Below, in pieces: positions 1-11,410 of a stretch of DNA of 64,000 nt. The position numbers were made by a program, and so were the translations under genes. The stretch's first letter is position 1, and the number at the start of each line of letters is the position of its first letter. The notes under the pieces are model-generated. The model was not told where the DNA came from. It was given only the letters and a program-made list of their open reading frames with translations, and did not search any database. This DNA is from CAWIHA01 sp963835855 (GTDB lineage: Bacteria > Acidobacteriota > Terriglobia > Bryobacterales > Bryobacteraceae): contig CAWIHA010000011.1 of NCBI GenBank assembly GCA_963835855.1, positions 1 through 64,000 of the forward strand, in the 5' to 3' direction.

Positions 1-564
1 ATGCTTGTCGGTCTCGTGTCGATGGTCGCGTCGCCCGCGATGGCGCAAGGCACAGCGACGATCACCATCGACGAAAACGGCAATGGCAACCTCAACGGAG
101 AATTGCTGCCCTGGACCATGGGCCCCGATCCGGGCCCGGGCGGGCTTCCCAATGTCCTGACTTACTTCCTGACACCCCGATTGATTTCAGGGGACCTGTT
201 GATCGACGAACCTTTCGGCGGCAGGAGCGATTTAGTGCGTTTCCTTGGCGACCCGTTCGACGAGGGCGGCACCGGTATCTTCTTTTATTCGGACATGGAC
301 GACACTCCCCTCGCTTTGGCCGATGTCGGCTTTCCGACCGCGTGCCAGTCGAATATCGCTGAAATGGTAGAGCAGGGGCCTGAGGGCAACAACGGGGTCG
401 TCTACACCCCCTCGTATGATCAACCCGGATATGATCCCAGCGGATACGTGACAACCTACGATATCATCAGCGACGTTCCCGAGCCCTCGACCCTCGCCCT
501 GGTCGGCGTCGCTGCCGTCGGCCTGCTGGGCTGCGGGTGGCGACGGCGCCGGCAGGAGGCTTAG
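1..564 (+). CDS. PEP-CTERM sorting domain protein, probably 5'-partial
   Basis: The frame opens on an ATG at base 1 and runs 187 codons. The N-terminus is a hydrophobic signal-peptide core ending AMAQ with no positively charged n-region, so the true start probably lies before the window. The C-terminus carries VPEPSTLALVG, a short hydrophobic helix and a basic tail RRRRQ, the tripartite PEP-CTERM signal cut by exosortase in exopolysaccharide-producing Gram-negatives. The middle has no domain I recognise. A strong terminator follows at 591. PEP-CTERM proteins abound in planctomycetes, which fits the origin inferred for bases 1-3211. Confidence 0.75.
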   Translation: MLVGLVSMVASPAMAQGTATITIDENGNGNLNGELLPWTMGPDPGPGGLPNVLTYFLTPRLISGDLLIDEPFGGRSDLVRFLGDPFDEGGTGIFFYSDMDDTPLALADVGFPTACQSNIAEMVEQGPEGNNGVVYTPSYDQPGYDPSGYVTTYDIISDVPEPSTLALVGVAAVGLLGCGWRRRRQEA

Positions 565-590
565 CCAGCAAAGCCACTGGACGAAGGAAG

Positions 591-618
591 AGAGCCATCC
601 GTGCGGGTGGCTCTTTTT
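591..618 (+). terminator. Intrinsic terminator after the PEP-CTERM gene
   Basis: A 10-bp stem (591-600 pairs with 605-614, one G-T pair) with a 4-base loop is followed by a run of T at 614-618. It lies 27 bases after the PEP-CTERM stop codon and fits a rho-independent terminator. Confidence 0.85.
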
Positions 619-731
619 GTTGGGTCGCATCCTCTTGCCGCGCGGTTCCGCACCCAGAAATGCCAGCACCGCTGGCGATTCCGGCCGGCGGACCGCGGGG
701 TTTACCCCGGCGGTTGGGTGGCGCCATCGAT

Positions 732-915
732 CCGCGGGGATAAACCCCAATACCGTTCAATGGAGCAGCCGTAAGTGTGCCACTGCTTGCTTGCAAGCAG
801 TGAATCGACACGGGGTTACGCATCGCACTGCTTGCAAGCAAGCAGTGGCACACTGACAGTTATGGAATAAGGACTTACGTCGATCCATTGAACGGTATTG
901 GGATAAACCCCGCGG
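732..915. repeat. MITE-like nested palindrome
   Basis: An outer imperfect inverted repeat (732-764 against 884-915, about 32 bases, ending in the self-complementary core GGGGATAAACCCC type) encloses a perfect 28-base inverted repeat (775-802 against 826-853) that contains GCTTGCAAGC. The whole 184 bases could fold into one long hairpin. A related half-palindrome GCGGGGTTTACCCCG sits just upstream near 695. No coding frame is convincing. This is the form of a non-autonomous mobile or REP-like element between the PEP-CTERM gene and dnaG. Confidence 0.7.
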
Positions 916-960
916 CTCGCTCCCGGCAATGTCCCCGCGGCTGGCTTGTTTTCCGCGCGT

Positions 961-989
961 TTGACCCTTTTTCCGGATTGGGCTATAAT
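961..989 (+). promoter_or_regulatory. Sigma-70 promoter for dnaG
   Basis: TTGACC at 961-966 and TATAAT at 984-989 are separated by 17 bases, a near-consensus housekeeping promoter. It lies 130 bases before the likely dnaG start and just outside the palindromic repeat. Confidence 0.7.
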
Positions 990-1118
990 CATCATCCCGC
1001 CCTTGACTTGGCAGGGCGACGCGACAAACGGATTTGTCGCCCGGCCCGCCCCCATTCGCGGCTTCACCGGATCACTTGCGAAATGGAATTCGCCCTTCGT
1101 GACACACGGGAGTTGACG

Positions 1119-3018
1119 GTGTCCTCGCGCTGGTCGCTCGACGCCAAGGAACAGATCCGGCAGGCCATCGACATCGTCGACCTGGTCGGCAGCGTGGTGC
1201 AACTCCGCCGCCAAGGCCGCAACTACGTCGGGCTGTGCCCCTGGCACGACGACTCGCGGCCCAGCCTGCAAGTCAATCCCGAGCGGCAATCGTTCAAGTG
1301 CTGGGTCTGCGACATCGGCGGCGACATCTTCAGCTTCATGATGAAGACCGAAGGCGTCGAATTTCCCGAGGCCCTGGCGATGCTGGCCGATCGGGCCGGC
1401 GTCACCTTGCAGAAGCCCCGCGGCCGGAACCGGCGGAGCCGCGGCCGCATCCGCGGCCGACGGCCCGGCGGCCCCGGACAAACGCACCCTCTACGAGGCC
1501 ATGGCCTGGGCCGAGCGGCAATATCACGATTGCCTGCTCAGCTCGCCCGAGGCCGAGCCGGCGCGAAAATATCTCCAAGACCGCGGCATCACCGCCGAGA
1601 GCATCGAACGATTCCACCTGGGCTTCTCGCCCACGGAGCCGAGTTGGATCCTCCAGCGGGCCGGCGGCACGCCCGCGCGGGCGCGGGTCCTGGAGACCAT
1701 CGGCGTGCTGGCCCGCCCCGCCGGCGGCGGCAGCCTCTACGATCGCTTCAGGGGCCGGGTGCTCTTCTCCATCCGCGACGTTCAGGGCCGGCCGGTCGGG
1801 CTGGGCGGCCGCGTGCTGCCCGGACTGTCCGACAGCCCGGCCAAGTACGTCAATTCGCCGGAGACGCCGCTGTTTGCCAAGAGCCATCTGCTCTACGGGC
1901 TGGACGTGGCCCGCGAGACGATCCGCAAGAGCCGCACCGCCTTGGTGATGGAGGGCTACACCGATTGCATCGTCGCCCATCAATACGGCTTCACCGACGC
2001 GGTGGCCGTGCTGGGCACGGCGTTGGGCGAGGGCCACGTCCGCATCCTGAAGCGTTTTGCCGACCGCATCGTGCTGGTGCTCGACGGCGACGAGGCGGGC
2101 CAGCGCCGGGCCAACGAAGTGCTCGAATTGTTCGTCGCCCAGCAGGTCGATCTGCGGATCCTCACCCTGCCCGACGAGCTGGACCCCTGCGAATTCCTGC
2201 TGGCAGCGGGGCGGCGACGCCTTCCGCCGCTTGCTGGAGACCGAGACGGTCGACGCCCTGGACCATGCCATCCGCACGGCACACCCGCGGCATCGACCTG
2301 GAGCGCGACGTCCACGGCGCCAGCCAGGCCCTGGAGCGGCTGGTGGCGATCGTGGCCAAGGCGCCGCGGCTGCGGCAGGACACCACCGGCGCCAGCCGGC
2401 TGCGGGAGCAGAAGATCCTGGAGCAATTGGCCGTTCGCTTCCGCGTTCCCGAGGCCGAGGTCCGCCGCCACCTGACGGCGGTGCGCCGCAAGGCGCGGCA
2501 GTCGCGGTCGCCGCCGCGGCAGCGGCAGGCGCGCCAGCGCCGCAACGTCCTGGCGCCCGGCGGAGAAGATCGATCCCTGCGAGCGCGAGTTGCTGGAGCT
2601 GCTGCTGGGCCATCCGGAGTGCTGGCCGGCGGCGACCGCGCGGCTCCGCGCCGAGCAGCTTCGTCAGCCCGGCGTGCCGGCAGATCTATGAGACCTGCCG
2701 CCGCTTGCTGGACGGCGGGCGTGACGCCGGAGTTCGACCGGCTGATGCTGGAGTTCGACGATCCGGCCATGAAGAACCTCTTGGTCGAACTCGACGAGAA
2801 CGAACAATCGAAGGGCAGCCGCCTGGGCGATCCCCCGGCGCTGCTGGAGGAATTGATCAACACACTCTTTCAAAAGGAGGCCCAAAGGCAGCGACCCGGC
2901 ACAGATCGTGGCGCTGCGCGAAGGACGGCTGGACACCAGCCAGGAAAAAGCCCTGCTGGAGGAGATGCTCCGGCAGGAACGAAGCCGGCAAGGTATTTCC
3001 GGACCCACGGACGGGTAA
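1119..3018 (+). CDS. dnaG: DNA primase DnaG, interrupted by at least seven apparent +1 frameshifts
   Basis: Synthesises RNA primers at the replication fork. From a GTG at 1119 the protein shows the CHC2 zinc finger (CPWH...CWVC), then the TOPRIM core with EGYTD near 1950 and DGDEAGQRRA near 2090, and a helicase-binding C-terminal region ending at TAA 3016-3018. The reading frame must move one base forward near 1425, 2208, 2282, 2500-2560, 2665, 2725 and 2890; every shift is in the same direction, i.e. one extra base each time, several in G runs (for example GGGG for GGG at 2207-2210). Since all motifs survive, sequencing or assembly error is likelier than decay. Neighbour is rpoD, the usual macromolecular-synthesis order. 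Sequence style is planctomycetal. Confidence 0.85.
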
Positions 3019-3133
3019 GGATGCCAAGGACCGGGCGATCCGTCTCGACGCCCCGCATTGCGGCGCGATGACCGATCGCACACGCGAAGGACACCCAGTG
3101 CGCCAGCTGCGCGGCGCAAAAAGGAGTAGCGAG

Positions 3134-3198
3134 GTGGACCTATTCGACAAGGACTTGCAGGAGTTGGTTGCCCGGGGAAAATCGCAAGGCTATCTGAC

Positions 3199-3211
<13 letters not shown>
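3134..3211 (+). CDS. rpoD: RNA polymerase sigma factor RpoD, N-terminal stub cut at the chimeric join
   Basis: A GTG at 3134 begins VDLFDKDLQELVARGKSQ followed by GYLTYDEV, the classic start of sigma-70 region 1.1. Homology stops within the codon after DEV at about 3211; a real rpoD continues for some 500 more residues. After this point the sequence is the end of an unrelated cysS on the other strand. An in-frame ATG at 3068 is an alternative start. The dnaG-rpoD order supports the call. Confidence 0.75.
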
Positions 3212-4581
<1,370 letters not shown>

Positions 4582-4713
4582 GGAATGTGAATCCTTATCG
4601 TAGCGCGGACCGCGCCAGCAGGCGCAGCCGTTTGAGCAAGCCCCCCGCATCGTTTCCTTTCCTTGAGAGCAATAGCACGCGCCACCCTCGTTACAATGGA
4701 AGGCTTGCCGGGA

Positions 4714-5844
4714 ATGTCTTTCGAGATTGTCGCGGAGTGCCCGAAAACGGGTGCGCGGGCAGGCATCTTGCACACGCCGCATGGAGATGTGGAAACTCCC
4801 GCGTTCCTGCCGGTCGGCACGCAGGCCACGGTCAAAGGCGTCCTGCAGCGCGACTTGCTCGGCGAGCTCGATGTCCGCATACTGCTCGCCAACACGTACC
4901 ATCTATTCCTGCGGCCGGGGCATGAAACCATCCGGGCGTTGGGCGGGCTGCATCGGTTCATGTCCTGGCCGCGCGCCATCCTCACCGACTCCGGCGGCTT
5001 CCAGGTCTTCAGCCTGAGCGGCCTGCGGAAGGTGACCGATGCCGGCGTCCTCTTCCGCTCGCACCTGAACGGCGATGCGCACCTGTTCACACCCGAATCG
5101 ACTGTCGATGTGCAGATCGCGCTTGGTTCCGACATCATGATGGTGCTCGATGAGTGCCTGGGCTATCCGGCCAGCCACGCGCAGGCGCGGGAGGCCGCCG
5201 ATCGCACCGTCGCCTGGGCGCGCGCGGCATTTCGCCATTATCGCCGACGCGTGGAAGAAGAGGGCCTTCACTCGGCGCTGTTCCCCATTGTGCAAGGCGC
5301 CACCTATGCGGACCTGCGCCGCGAGTGCGCCGAAGCTCTCGCCGCGCTTGATGCGGATGGCTATGCCATCGGCGGGCTTTCGGTCGGCGAGCCGCGCACA
5401 CTCAGCCTGGAAATGGTGGAGATCACCGCGCCGCTCGTGCCGCACGGGCGGCCACGCTACGCAATGGGCGTGGGGCTGCCGGAAGAGCTTCCGGAGTATA
5501 TCGCGCAAGGCATCGACATGATGGATTGCGTGCTGCCCACCCGCAACGCCCGCAATGGATACTTCTTCACCTCCGCCGGCCGCGTCATCATCAAGCAGGC
5601 GCGGTATAAGGACGACCCGGAGCCCGTGGATCCAGCCTGCGGCTGCTATACGTGCCGGCATTTCTCCCGTGCTTACCTGCGGCACCTTTTCCAGTCCGGT
5701 GAGATCGTTTTCGCGATGCTTGCGACCCTCCACAACCTCCGGCGCTACCTTGACATCATGGGGCAGATCAGGCACTCTATATTGATAGGAGCGTTTCCCG
5801 AATATTTGGAAGCAGTCCGCTCGGCCCCGGTTCCGGAAGAATAG
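4714..5844 (+). CDS. tgt: Queuine tRNA-ribosyltransferase (TGT)
   Basis: Exchanges guanine-34 for preQ1 in tRNAs with GUN anticodons. 376 residues from ATG 4714, chosen because GGAAGG sits about ten bases upstream; ATG 4696 and 4663 are in frame alternatives. The acid-base D92 lies in DSGGFQ, the nucleophile D271 in MMDCVLPTRNARNG, and zinc is bound by C309, C311, C314 and H340 (CGCYTC...H). Full family length. It starts a rightward run toward yajC-secDF, an order seen in many bacteria (tgt-yajC-secD-secF). Confidence 0.95.
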   Translation: MSFEIVAECPKTGARAGILHTPHGDVETPAFLPVGTQATVKGVLQRDLLGELDVRILLANTYHLFLRPGHETIRALGGLHRFMSWPRAILTDSGGFQVFSLSGLRKVTDAGVLFRSHLNGDAHLFTPESTVDVQIALGSDIMMVLDECLGYPASHAQAREAADRTVAWARAAFRHYRRRVEEEGLHSALFPIVQGATYADLRRECAEALAALDADGYAIGGLSVGEPRTLSLEMVEITAPLVPHGRPRYAMGVGLPEELPEYIAQGIDMMDCVLPTRNARNGYFFTSAGRVIIKQARYKDDPEPVDPACGCYTCRHFSRAYLRHLFQSGEIVFAMLATLHNLRRYLDIMGQIRHSILIGAFPEYLEAVRSAPVPEE

Positions 5845-5935
5845 GTTCCGTTAGTAGTTTCTCCCTGAACTTTTCATCCTGAGTCCTTGCGCGAAACAAG
5901 AGCGCCGGAGTTGAGCGGCACCCAAGAGGCCGAGC

Positions 5936-6265
5936 GTGCTCGTGAACTTTTTCTACCTCCAGACGCAACCCGCGAATCCCCAGGCTTCGAACCCCCTGGT
6001 TGGGTTCCTGCCGATTATCCTGATCTTCGCCATCTTCTACCTCCTGCTGTTTATGCCCATGCAGCGCCAGCGGAAAAGGCAGCGGCAGCTACTGGCGGAA
6101 CTCCAGAATGGCAACACCGTGCTGACCAGCGGCGGGATTGTGGGCACCATCATTGCGATCGACAATGATATGCTAGTGCTCCGTGTCAAACCCGACAATG
6201 TGAAGCTGCAGGTGGCCCGCAGCGCCGTTGCCAGCCTCGTAACGGGAGAAGGGGCGAACAAGTAA
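5936..6265 (+). CDS. yajC: Preprotein translocase accessory subunit YajC
   Basis: 109 residues with one membrane helix (about 24-42, PIILIFAIFYLLLF) followed by a basic MQRQRKRQRQ stretch and a small soluble domain, the normal YajC form. YajC associates with SecDF-YidC at the inner membrane. GTG 5936 is taken as start with GAGG just upstream; GTG 5942 is possible. SecD starts 21 bases after the stop. Confidence 0.92.
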   Translation: MLVNFFYLQTQPANPQASNPLVGFLPIILIFAIFYLLLFMPMQRQRKRQRQLLAELQNGNTVLTSGGIVGTIIAIDNDMLVLRVKPDNVKLQVARSAVASLVTGEGANK

Positions 6266-6286
6266 TACCACCAATCGGGAACAGAA

Positions 6287-7906
6287 ATGGACAAAGGGCT
6301 TAGAACGAGAGCAATCGTCATCGCCGCCGTGATCTTGCTGGCACTCTTCGGCATCATGGGGTTTCCCAAATCGGTGGCCGACGTGAAGGCAAACCTGCAA
6401 AAGAACATCCGTCTGGGATTGGACCTGAAAGGGGGCAGCCGCCTGGTGCTCCAGGTCCAGGTGCAGGACGCAATCAAAGCCGAGGCGGACCGCGTCATCG
6501 ACGCCATGAAGAACGACCTGCGGAAGGCCAACGTCGATTACAGTTCGATCGACCGCAACGACCCGTCCTCGGTCGATCAGGCCGATTCCATCGAGATCAA
6601 TGTCCACGGCGTGCCGGCCGCGAAGTCTGCCGACTTCAAAGCCGTGATCGCAGACAAGTACCCAGCCTGGACTGTTACGCCGGCCTCGGAGACTGAATTC
6701 CGCTTGACCATGAAGCCGACCGAGCTGATCGCGCTGAAGCGCGACACGATGGAGCGCACGATCCAAACGATCGATAACCGCATCAACGGCCTCGGCCTCA
6801 CCGAACCGAGCATCCAGCAGCGCGGCCGCGCGGAAGCCGACTATGAAATCCTGGTCGAGTTGCCGGGCGTGGACGATCCGGCCCGCGTGAAGCAGATCAT
6901 GCAGACCGCCGCGATGCTCGAGATCTCCGAGGTCAAGGAGGGCCCGTTTTCAAGCCCCGAGCAGGCTCTCGCCAACCACGGCGGCGTGCTTCCACTGGGT
7001 TACAAGCTCTATAAGTCCGCGCGGCGCCCGGGCGAAACCGGCGAGACCTGGTACTTGGTGAACCGGATGCCCGTCATCACCGGACGCGATTTGCGTAATG
7101 CCCGGCCCGGCCGCGACGAGTACAACAAGTGGGAAACCGACTTCATGCTGAACAGGGACGGCGGCCGCCGCTTCGCCCGCTTCACTGAGGCGAATATCGG
7201 CAACCGCCTGGCTGTCATTCTAGACAATCAGATCCGCAGCGTCGCCACGATCCAGTCGCGCATTGAGGAATCGGGGCGTATCACGAACATCGGCAACCAG
7301 CAGGAAGCTTCCGATCTGGCACTGGTTCTTCGCGCCGGTTCGCTTCCCGCCGGCATCGTGTACGAGGAAGAGCGTACGGTGGGACCGTCGCTAGGCGCCG
7401 ACTCGATCCGCGAAGGCCTTACCGCGGGCGCCGCCGGTCTCGTCGCGGTGGTCCTGGCCATGCTGATCTATTACAAGCACGCGGGCGTAAACGCGGTGTT
7501 AGCGCTCCTGCTGAATGCGATCATCTTGCTGGCGGCGCTTGGCTATTTCGGTGCCGTGCTGACGTTGCCGGGCATAGCCGGCGTGATTTTGACGATCGGC
7601 ATGGCGGTGGACAGTAACGTGCTTATTTTTGAGAGGATTCGCGAGGAGTTGCGCGCCGGCAAGGGCGTCGTCGCGGCGGTTGATACGGGGTTCAATAAGG
7701 CCTTCTTGACCATTATCGACACCCACGTCACCACCATAGTCTCCTGCGCGTTTCTGTTCATGTTCGGAACCGGCCCGGTGAAGGGCTTCGCGGTGACGCT
7801 GGTGATCGGCTTGTTCGCCAACGTTTTCACCGCCGTGTTCGTCTCCCGCACCATGTTCGAGTGGACGCTCTCACGGCACCGGCAGCTCACCACTCTGAGC
7901 ATCTAG
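6287..7906 (+). CDS. secD: Protein translocase subunit SecD
   Basis: 539 residues. An N-terminal helix (about 9-26) anchors a large periplasmic P1 domain opening with the conserved LGLDLKGGSRLVLQV, and the C-terminal 170 residues hold five helices including GMAVDSNVLIFERIREEL, the signature of the RND-type proton-driven motor. SecD with SecF pulls exported proteins through SecYEG using the proton gradient. Second gene of the yajC-secD-secF run. Confidence 0.96.
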   Translation: MDKGLRTRAIVIAAVILLALFGIMGFPKSVADVKANLQKNIRLGLDLKGGSRLVLQVQVQDAIKAEADRVIDAMKNDLRKANVDYSSIDRNDPSSVDQADSIEINVHGVPAAKSADFKAVIADKYPAWTVTPASETEFRLTMKPTELIALKRDTMERTIQTIDNRINGLGLTEPSIQQRGRAEADYEILVELPGVDDPARVKQIMQTAAMLEISEVKEGPFSSPEQALANHGGVLPLGYKLYKSARRPGETGETWYLVNRMPVITGRDLRNARPGRDEYNKWETDFMLNRDGGRRFARFTEANIGNRLAVILDNQIRSVATIQSRIEESGRITNIGNQQEASDLALVLRAGSLPAGIVYEEERTVGPSLGADSIREGLTAGAAGLVAVVLAMLIYYKHAGVNAVLALLLNAIILLAALGYFGAVLTLPGIAGVILTIGMAVDSNVLIFERIREELRAGKGVVAAVDTGFNKAFLTIIDTHVTTIVSCAFLFMFGTGPVKGFAVTLVIGLFANVFTAVFVSRTMFEWTLSRHRQLTTLSI

Positions 7907-7995
7907 CAAGGGCATGCGAATTTTTACTGAGTCGATTGGGAACCTAGTCGGGACGGCCGGTGTCCAATGGATCGAGTACCGGCGCGGCGTGCGGC

Positions 7996-9210
7996 ATGGA
8001 ATTATTTAAGAACACTAATTTTGACTTCTTAGGCAAGAAGTGGTGGTTCATCGGCGCTTCGCTGGTGCTTTCGGCCGCTGGCATCACCAGCATGGCCGTA
8101 AAGGGAGGTCCCCGTTACGGCATCGACTTCCGCGGCGGAACCATCATGGACGTGAAATTCGCCGGCGCACCCCAGACTGAGAAGATCCGCTCGGCGCTAT
8201 CCAAGAGGATCAGCGGCGAGATCTCGGTACAGAATGTCGGGGGAGTCAATAACGAGGTGTTGATCGGCACCGAGCTGAAGAGCGATCAGGAGCTGGCGGC
8301 GGCGCGGCAGGCAATGACGCAGACGCTGGAAGCCACCTTCAGCCAGAACGCCTCGCAGCTCGATTTCAACAACACCGGCCGCCAAGCGCTGGCGGACCGC
8401 CTTCGCGAGCCGTTACTCCGCAACGGCGTGTCGCTCTCCGACCAGCAGCTCCAGGAACTGGTTGACCGCATGCTCGATTACCGGGACCGCATCCGCTCCG
8501 GCCTGCTCACGAATTTCGATCAGCTCGCGGCGGTGCCGGGCGTCACCCCCGCGGTCATCAATACGCTGAAACAGGAGTGTGACCTGGCGCCTTTCACGGT
8601 CAAGAGCGTGGATATCGTCGGTCCCAAGGTAGGCGGCGAGTTGCGCACCCAGGCGATCCTGGCGACGCTGTACGCTCTGGGCGGCATGCTCGTGTACATC
8701 GCATTCCGGTTCGAGTGGATTTACGGCGTCGCGGCCGTGGTCGCGGTTTTTCACGACACGATTATCACAGTCGGCCTCTTCTCGATCTTCAATAAAGAGA
8801 TTTCGCTGACCGTGATTGCCGCGCTGCTCACACTGGTCGGCTACTCGATGAATGACACCATCGTGGTGTTCGACCGCATCCGCGAGAACCTGAAGATCTT
8901 GCGCCGGGAGAAGCTCGAATCCTTGGTCAACAAGAGCGTCAACCAGACCTTGAGCCGGACGATTCTGACATCCGGCCTGACGTTCCTGACCGTTCTGTCG
9001 CTGTTCCTGTTCGGGGGAGAGGTACTGCACGGCTTCTCGTTTGCGCTGGTCGTCGGGATCATCATCGGGACGTATTCGTCGATTTTTGTCGCCAGCCCGA
9101 TTGTGATTTTCTGGCAGGATTTCCTCGAGCGGAGGAAGAGGCCGGGCTTCACGGCGTCGGTTGCGGCTGCCCCGGCGGCCCGCAAGAGTCCTGCGCGGGT
9201 GGCGAAGTAG
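7996..9210 (+). CDS. secF: Protein translocase subunit SecF with an enlarged periplasmic loop
   Basis: 404 residues from ATG 7996 (family start MELFKNTNFDFLGKK); a GTG at 7960 is in frame but unlikely. Conserved VGYSMNDTIVVFDRIREN is near residue 287. Between the P4 motif and the second helix there is an extra segment of some 80-90 residues (about 100-195) whose end, LAAVPGVTPAVINTLK, looks like a helix-hairpin-helix. Typical SecF lacks it. Partner of SecD in the proton-driven export motor. Confidence 0.95.
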   Translation: MELFKNTNFDFLGKKWWFIGASLVLSAAGITSMAVKGGPRYGIDFRGGTIMDVKFAGAPQTEKIRSALSKRISGEISVQNVGGVNNEVLIGTELKSDQELAAARQAMTQTLEATFSQNASQLDFNNTGRQALADRLREPLLRNGVSLSDQQLQELVDRMLDYRDRIRSGLLTNFDQLAAVPGVTPAVINTLKQECDLAPFTVKSVDIVGPKVGGELRTQAILATLYALGGMLVYIAFRFEWIYGVAAVVAVFHDTIITVGLFSIFNKEISLTVIAALLTLVGYSMNDTIVVFDRIRENLKILRREKLESLVNKSVNQTLSRTILTSGLTFLTVLSLFLFGGEVLHGFSFALVVGIIIGTYSSIFVASPIVIFWQDFLERRKRPGFTASVAAAPAARKSPARVAK

Positions 9211-9277
9211 GGTTTAATGTGGGTTAGGTCCGGCTGAAGGGCCGGAAGGCTGAACAGATTGGAAAGGGTACTCGCAA

Positions 9278-10036
<759 letters not shown>

Positions 10037-10085
10037 GTTTGGAAGTCGAAAAGACGAATTCAACTCGCAGGAGAAAGAAAAAACA

Positions 10086-10814
10086 ATGTTCCTTCAATTG
10101 CAAATCTGGGCAATGATGTTGCTCCAGGAAGGCTCGGTCGGCTTTGATCCCGTCTCGCTATGGAGACAGATGGGTTGGATGGCCAAGGGCGTCGTCATCG
10201 CCCTGTTCTTGATGTCGGCATGGTCAATCGGCGTGATGATCGACCGCTTGATCGCCTACAGCGCGGCCAGGAAACAATCCCGCCAGTTCGCTCCGGCAGT
10301 CGCCGGCGCGCTGCGGGAAGGCAAATTGGATGAGGCAATCAAGATCTCGGATCGCTACAAGAAGAGCCATCTGGCGAAGGTCGTCGTGGCCGGCTTGCAG
10401 GAGTTTCGCGCGCACCAACTCTCCACCGAGATTCCAGGCGAAGAGATCGAGGCCTCCAAGCGCGCTCTCGAGCGCGCCGAGGCGATTGTGCACGCCGAAC
10501 TGAAGCGCGGCGTCAGCAACCTCGCTACCATCGGCTCCACGGCCCCGTTCGTGGGACTGTTCGGAACCGTGGTTGGCATCATCAACGCGTTCCGGAACAT
10601 GTCCGCCGAGAAGTCGACTGGTATCGGCGCTGTTGCCGGCGGTATTTCCGAGGCGCTGGTCACCACCGCCGTCGGTCTGTTTGTCGCCATCCCCGCCGTC
10701 TGGATGTACAACTACTTCACCAACAAAGTGGAATCGTTCAACGTCGAGATGGGCAACTCCAGCTCGGAGTTGATCGACTACTTCCTGAAGCGGTCGCAGC
10801 ACGCGGCGAGGTAA
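10086..10814 (+). CDS. exbB: MotA/TolQ/ExbB proton channel family protein
   Basis: 242 residues with three predicted helices: near 35-55 (GVVIALFLMSAWSIGVM), and a pair near 150-215 including ATIGSTAPFVGLFGTVVGI, the ExbB/TolQ signature. Forms the stator channel with ExbD that energises TonB. A GGAG Shine-Dalgarno stands ahead of ATG 10086. ExbB versus TolQ cannot be decided by sequence alone, but the TonB gene upstream favours ExbB. Confidence 0.92.
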   Translation: MFLQLQIWAMMLLQEGSVGFDPVSLWRQMGWMAKGVVIALFLMSAWSIGVMIDRLIAYSAARKQSRQFAPAVAGALREGKLDEAIKISDRYKKSHLAKVVVAGLQEFRAHQLSTEIPGEEIEASKRALERAEAIVHAELKRGVSNLATIGSTAPFVGLFGTVVGIINAFRNMSAEKSTGIGAVAGGISEALVTTAVGLFVAIPAVWMYNYFTNKVESFNVEMGNSSSELIDYFLKRSQHAAR

Positions 10815-10865
10815 GCGCGGGTTGTAATTTGAGGTTGGATTCAGCGAGTTGAATCGGGTTCCGGA

Positions 10866-10885
10866 GGGGCCGCGCAGGCGGCCCC
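10866..10885 (+). other. GC-rich hairpin between exbB and exbD
   Basis: An 8-bp perfect stem (GGGGCCGC at 10866-10873 pairs with 10878-10885) with a four-base loop lies in the 111-base gap. There is no T run, so it is more likely an mRNA-stability or processing structure than a terminator. Confidence 0.5.
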
Positions 10886-10925
10886 GCGGGGCTCCAAGCT
10901 GGCTGAGTGAGGAGAGGAAACTGCG

Positions 10926-11357
10926 ATGAAGAAATTCAAAGCGCCGCCGCCGGTTGCGGACATCAACGTGACGCCCATGGTGGATGTCATGCTCGTCATG
11001 CTCATCATCTTCATGGTCATTACGCCGATGCTTTCTCATGGAATGAGCGTCACGCTGGTGAAAACGAAAAATCCGGTCGCAATGGTGAATGCTGAAAAAG
11101 AGGACGCGATCGTGGTCGCGGTGACTCGCGAAGGAAGGATCTATCTCGGGACGACCCCGCTCAAAGCCGAGGACTTGCCGGGCAAGGTGAAAGATCTGCT
11201 CGCGAACCGGCTCGACAAAACCTGCTACGTCAAGGCGGACGAGCGGGCGCGTTACGAGAGGGTGGTCGAGGTTGTCGATAACCTGCGCGCCGCGGGGGTC
11301 GACCAACTCGGCTTGCTGACCGAGGCGGCCGAGGAGAAGAATAGGCAGAACCCCTAA
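10926..11357 (+). CDS. exbD: ExbD/TolR-family biopolymer transport protein (first copy)
   Basis: 143 residues with a short cytoplasmic start, one membrane helix carrying the proton-relay aspartate in NVTPMVDVMLVMLIIFMV, and a periplasmic domain of about 100 residues. ExbB/ExbD use the proton gradient to drive TonB. Good GAGGAG ribosome site upstream. A second exbD-type gene follows, so the unit has two different ExbD subunits. Confidence 0.93.
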   Translation: MKKFKAPPPVADINVTPMVDVMLVMLIIFMVITPMLSHGMSVTLVKTKNPVAMVNAEKEDAIVVAVTREGRIYLGTTPLKAEDLPGKVKDLLANRLDKTCYVKADERARYERVVEVVDNLRAAGVDQLGLLTEAAEEKNRQNP

Positions 11358-11410
11358 GAGCGGGCAACGTCTGTTCGATAAGGGTTTGATTTCGTAAAGG
11401 AGAAATTGCT

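Noticed and set aside
2162..2863. Long reverse-strand open frames across dnaG
   Set aside because: High-GC shadow frames opposite a gene with clear primase motifs; no recognisable protein.
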